64,000 bases of DNA from Bradyrhizobium symbiodeficiens (GTDB lineage: Bacteria > Pseudomonadota > Alphaproteobacteria > Rhizobiales > Xanthobacteraceae), in contig NZ_CP029427.2 in NCBI RefSeq assembly GCF_002266465.3, positions 3,040,501-3,104,500 of the forward strand, given 5' to 3'. A model generated the notes under the pieces. The model was not told where the DNA came from. It searched no databases and worked only from the letters and a program-made list of their open reading frames with translations. Of this stretch, positions 61,975-64,000 are shown in pieces; within the stretch, counting starts at the first letter, position 1, and each line of letters begins with the position of its first letter. The position numbers and the translations under genes are program-made.

Positions 61975-63171
61975 TCACTTCGCCACGATTTCCGGCACCC
62001 TACCGGCGGGCGGCGTATTGCGGCTGCGCTGGGTGCGCACGATGCCGTCGATGATGGTCATGCCGATGCCGGGGAGGTCGCCGAGCTGCACGCTCTCGAG
62101 GATGGTCTTGCCGGGAGAGTGCTGCGCCTTGTCCATGATGACGAAATCGGCGGCGCGGCCGACCTCGATCAGGCCGCAGTCGAGCTGCCGCATCCGCGCC
62201 GTGTTGCCGGTGGCGAGGCAGAACGCGATCTCGGCCGGCAGCTCGCCAATCGAAGACAACATCGAGACCATGCGCAAAATGCCGAGCGGCTGCACGCCGG
62301 AGCCGGCCGGCCCGTCAGTGCCCAGGATGACGCGATGCAGGTCGCCCATCTCGCGCGCGATGCGCAGCGTGTAGAGCGCCGAGCGCTCGTTACCGTTGTG
62401 AACGATCTCCAGCCCGCGCTTGCAGCCCTCGCAAATGCAGCGGATCTGGTCGTCGGGCAGGGCGGTGTGTCCGCCATTGATATGGCCGACCACGTCGGTG
62501 TCGGCCTCCAGCACCACGTCCTTGTCGATCAGGCCGGAGCCAGGGATCGAGGGGCCGCCGGTGTGGATCGTGCTCTGGATGCCATACTTGCGTGCCCAGC
62601 CGACCATCTTTCGTGCAGTGGGTCCGTCCTTCACGCCACCAAGGCCGACTTCGCCGAGCAGCTTGACGCCGGCGGCCGCCAATTCCTTGAAGTCCTCCTC
62701 GACCATCTCGCATTCGATGACGGGCGCGCCGGCATGAACCTTCACGCCGCCCGGACGCAAGGTCCAGAACGCGCGCTGGGCGAAGATCGCCATGGCCTTC
62801 AGACCCACGACGTCGCGGGGGCGGCCGGGCATGTGCACTTCACCCGCCGAGATCATGGTGGTGATACCGCCATGGAGCGAGCTGTCGATCCAGCCGGTCT
62901 GGTTCTGCCGCGGTGTCCAGTCGCCCGCGACGGGGTGGACGTGGCTATCGATCAGGCCGGGGGTCACCGTCGTGCCGTTGGCGTCGACGATGGTGGTTGC
63001 GCCTTCGGTGTTGAGGTCCTTGTAGCGGCCGATCGCGGTGATCTTGCCGTTCTCGGCGACGATGGTGTCGCCGTCCAGGATCGGCTTTTCCAGCGCGCCG
63101 GAGAGGATCAGGCCGATGTTCCGGATCACGAGTTTCGACGGTCCGGTGGCCTGGGGTGCGTCATGCGCCAT
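61975..63171 (-). CDS. ena: Enamidase homologue (amidohydrolase)
   Basis: 398 residues from the ATG at 63171. An amidohydrolase with binuclear metal site residues: His77 and His79 (DSHVHP), bridging Glu174 (LLGEVGLG), His203 (STIHTGG), His230 (VVGHINGG) and Asp286 (LGTDGPAG). A Glu in the Lys position is characteristic of E. barkeri enamidase, as are TTMISAGEVHMPGRP and the C-terminal SRNTPPAGR. Enamidase hydrolyses 1,4,5,6-tetrahydro-6-oxonicotinate to ammonia and 2-formylglutarate, the step after Hnr. It is divergent from fpr; both starts flank operators C and D. Confidence 0.83.
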   Translation of the reverse strand: MAHDAPQATGPSKLVIRNIGLILSGALEKPILDGDTIVAENGKITAIGRYKDLNTEGATTIVDANGTTVTPGLIDSHVHPVAGDWTPRQNQTGWIDSSLHGGITTMISAGEVHMPGRPRDVVGLKAMAIFAQRAFWTLRPGGVKVHAGAPVIECEMVEEDFKELAAAGVKLLGEVGLGGVKDGPTARKMVGWARKYGIQSTIHTGGPSIPGSGLIDKDVVLEADTDVVGHINGGHTALPDDQIRCICEGCKRGLEIVHNGNERSALYTLRIAREMGDLHRVILGTDGPAGSGVQPLGILRMVSMLSSIGELPAEIAFCLATGNTARMRQLDCGLIEVGRAADFVIMDKAQHSPGKTILESVQLGDLPGIGMTIIDGIVRTQRSRNTPPAGRVPEIVAK

Positions 63172-63218
63172 GGAGGGGTCCTTGTCCTTAACTGCAACGC
63201 TTCCGATCTTGGGCAGCC

Positions 63219-63275
63219 TTGACCGCGGGAGCAAGCGGGATTATTCATTAGTATACGAATGATCGTGTACAAACG
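63219..63275. promoter_or_regulatory. Divergent ena|fpr control region with operators C and D
   Basis: On the plus strand TTGACC (63219-63224) and TATTCA (63242-63247) are 17 bases apart, a likely fpr promoter. Operator C, CATTAGTATACGAATG (63246-63261), begins at the -10, the same geometry as hnr. Operator D overlaps its end: the minus strand reads CGTTTGTACACGATCA (63275-63260), 14 of 16 bases matching the motif. The ena promoter on the minus strand is not clear to me. Confidence 0.6.
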
Positions 63276-63327
63276 ACGCATAGCTGCCCGCCTCGACAAC
63301 CGCATTGACGCGACACGGATAGGTGAG

Positions 63328-64000
63328 ATGAGCAATTTCAATCAGGAAAGCGTTTTGAGCGTCCACCACTGGACCGACACGCTGTTCTCCTTCAAGACCA
63401 CGCGCAGCCCGACCTTCCGCTTCCGTAACGGCGAATTCACCATGATCGGGCTCAAGGTCGGCGAGAAGCCGTTGCTGCGGGCCTATAGCGTCGCCAGCGC
63501 CAATTACGAGGACACGCTGGAATTCTTCTCGATCAAGGTGCAGGACGGTCCGCTGACCTCGCGGCTCCAGCACCTGAAGGAAGGCGACGAGATCATCGTC
63601 AGCCGCAAGGCCACCGGCACGCTGGTGATCGACAATCTGGAGGAGGGGCGCAACCTCTATTTGATCGGCACCGGCACCGGCCTTGCGCCGTTCCTGAGCG
63701 TGATCAAGGACCCCGAGACCTACGAGCGGTTCGAGAAGGTCGTGCTGCTGCACGGCTGCCGGCACGTCAAGGAACTCGCTTATGGCGAGATGATCACGGA
63801 GACGCTGCCGAAGGACGAACTGATCGGCGAGTACATCCAGAACCAGCTGATCTACTACCCGACCGTGACCCGCGATCCCTTCCGCAACCGCGGCCGCATC
63901 ACCGATCTCATCACTTCCGGCAAGCTGTTCGCCGATATCGGCCTGCCGGCACTGGAGGCCGCCCATGACCGCGTCATGATCTGCGGCAGCCCGGCCCTTG
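63328..64000 (+). CDS. fpr: Ferredoxin-NADP(+) reductase (3' partial)
   Basis: The frame from the ATG at 63328 (MSNFNQESVLSVHHWTDTLF) is open to the window end; about 224 of the usual ~257 residues are visible. FAD-binding LLRAYSVASANYED (RxYS), then the NADP-domain GTGTGLAPFLSVIKD and VVLLHGCRHVKELAYGEMI, and MICGSPA near the end, are those of bacterial Fpr. It can exchange electrons between NADPH and ferredoxin or flavodoxin. Its shared control region with ena suggests that it provides reduced ferredoxin for Hnr (inference). Confidence 0.9.
   Translation, partial: MSNFNQESVLSVHHWTDTLFSFKTTRSPTFRFRNGEFTMIGLKVGEKPLLRAYSVASANYEDTLEFFSIKVQDGPLTSRLQHLKEGDEIIVSRKATGTLVIDNLEEGRNLYLIGTGTGLAPFLSVIKDPETYERFEKVVLLHGCRHVKELAYGEMITETLPKDELIGEYIQNQLIYYPTVTRDPFRNRGRITDLITSGKLFADIGLPALEAAHDRVMICGSPAL

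Noticed and set aside
1..64000. tRNA or rRNA genes
   Set aside because: I looked for T-loop-like GGTTCRANTCC segments with matching acceptor stems and found none; a covariance-model search would be decisive.

Overview
The window looks like a chromosomal segment of a Bradyrhizobium-type alphaproteobacterium (Nitrobacteraceae). The grounds are high GC and strong third-position GC bias, a DUF2865 protein, an acpXL/lpxXL very-long-chain lipid A cluster, tandem kup genes, and palindromic intergenic repeats of the kind I associate with this group. I ran no search, so family names come from motifs and recall. I saw no tRNA, rRNA, CRISPR array, transposase or phage gene.

Layout. 1-2.3 kb: end of a GAF/LuxR regulator, a small hypothetical, a DUF1349 protein and a structured dispersed repeat. 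2.3-13.5 kb: housekeeping genes: alpha/beta hydrolase, class II DAHP synthase, diacylglycerol kinase, NAD synthetase, a DUF2865 protein, then a tightly overlapping run cysS / 37-residue membrane protein / GNAT / cimA, a VOC protein and a LOG-family protein. 13.7-18.5 kb: Atm1-type ABC exporter, the phosphatidylethanolamine genes psd and pssA, and an RraA-like protein. 18.8-27.4 kb: MotA/MotB-like pair, two tandem Kup potassium transporters, rhodanese, aminotransferase, and an orphan polyamine-type binding protein. 27.5-34.0 kb: a ~1500-residue autotransporter with repeated TAGxATITN motifs, divergent from a ToxR/CadC-like membrane-anchored regulator with TPR-like repeats. 34.0-38.2 kb: operon for the very-long-chain acyl group of lipid A (acpXL, fabZ, a cysteine-free fabF2, fabF1, lpxXL). 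38.4-47.8 kb: small membrane proteins, a ParB-like protein, a P-type ATPase, MgtC, a CMD-family peroxidase-like protein, a HerA-like ATPase and an extradiol dioxygenase.

47.9-64.0 kb is the most interesting region. It appears to encode a reductive nicotinate (or similar N-heterocycle) pathway like that of fermenting Eubacterium barkeri, but with an aerobic-type front end. A two-subunit Mo hydroxylase fused to a triheme cytochrome c (nicA/nicB type) would make 6-hydroxynicotinate. A 6-hydroxynicotinate reductase homologue (hnr) would reduce the ring. An enamidase homologue (ena) would open it to 2-formylglutarate plus ammonia. A ferredoxin-NADP reductase, cut by the window end, could supply reductant. 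Between them lie a UPF0280 (ApbE-like) protein, an AA_synth/DUF1185 protein, a branched-chain-type ABC transporter with a LivH-LivM fusion, and a MarR regulator.

Four copies of a 16-bp palindrome, CRTTYGTAYACRAAYG, lie only (as far as I noticed by eye) in the two divergent promoter regions of this cluster (nicA|hnr and ena|fpr). They overlap recognisable promoters, which points to a dedicated regulon. The roles of the UPF0280 and DUF1185 proteins are unknown. I propose that the UPF0280 protein attaches the covalent flavin reported for the E. barkeri reductase.
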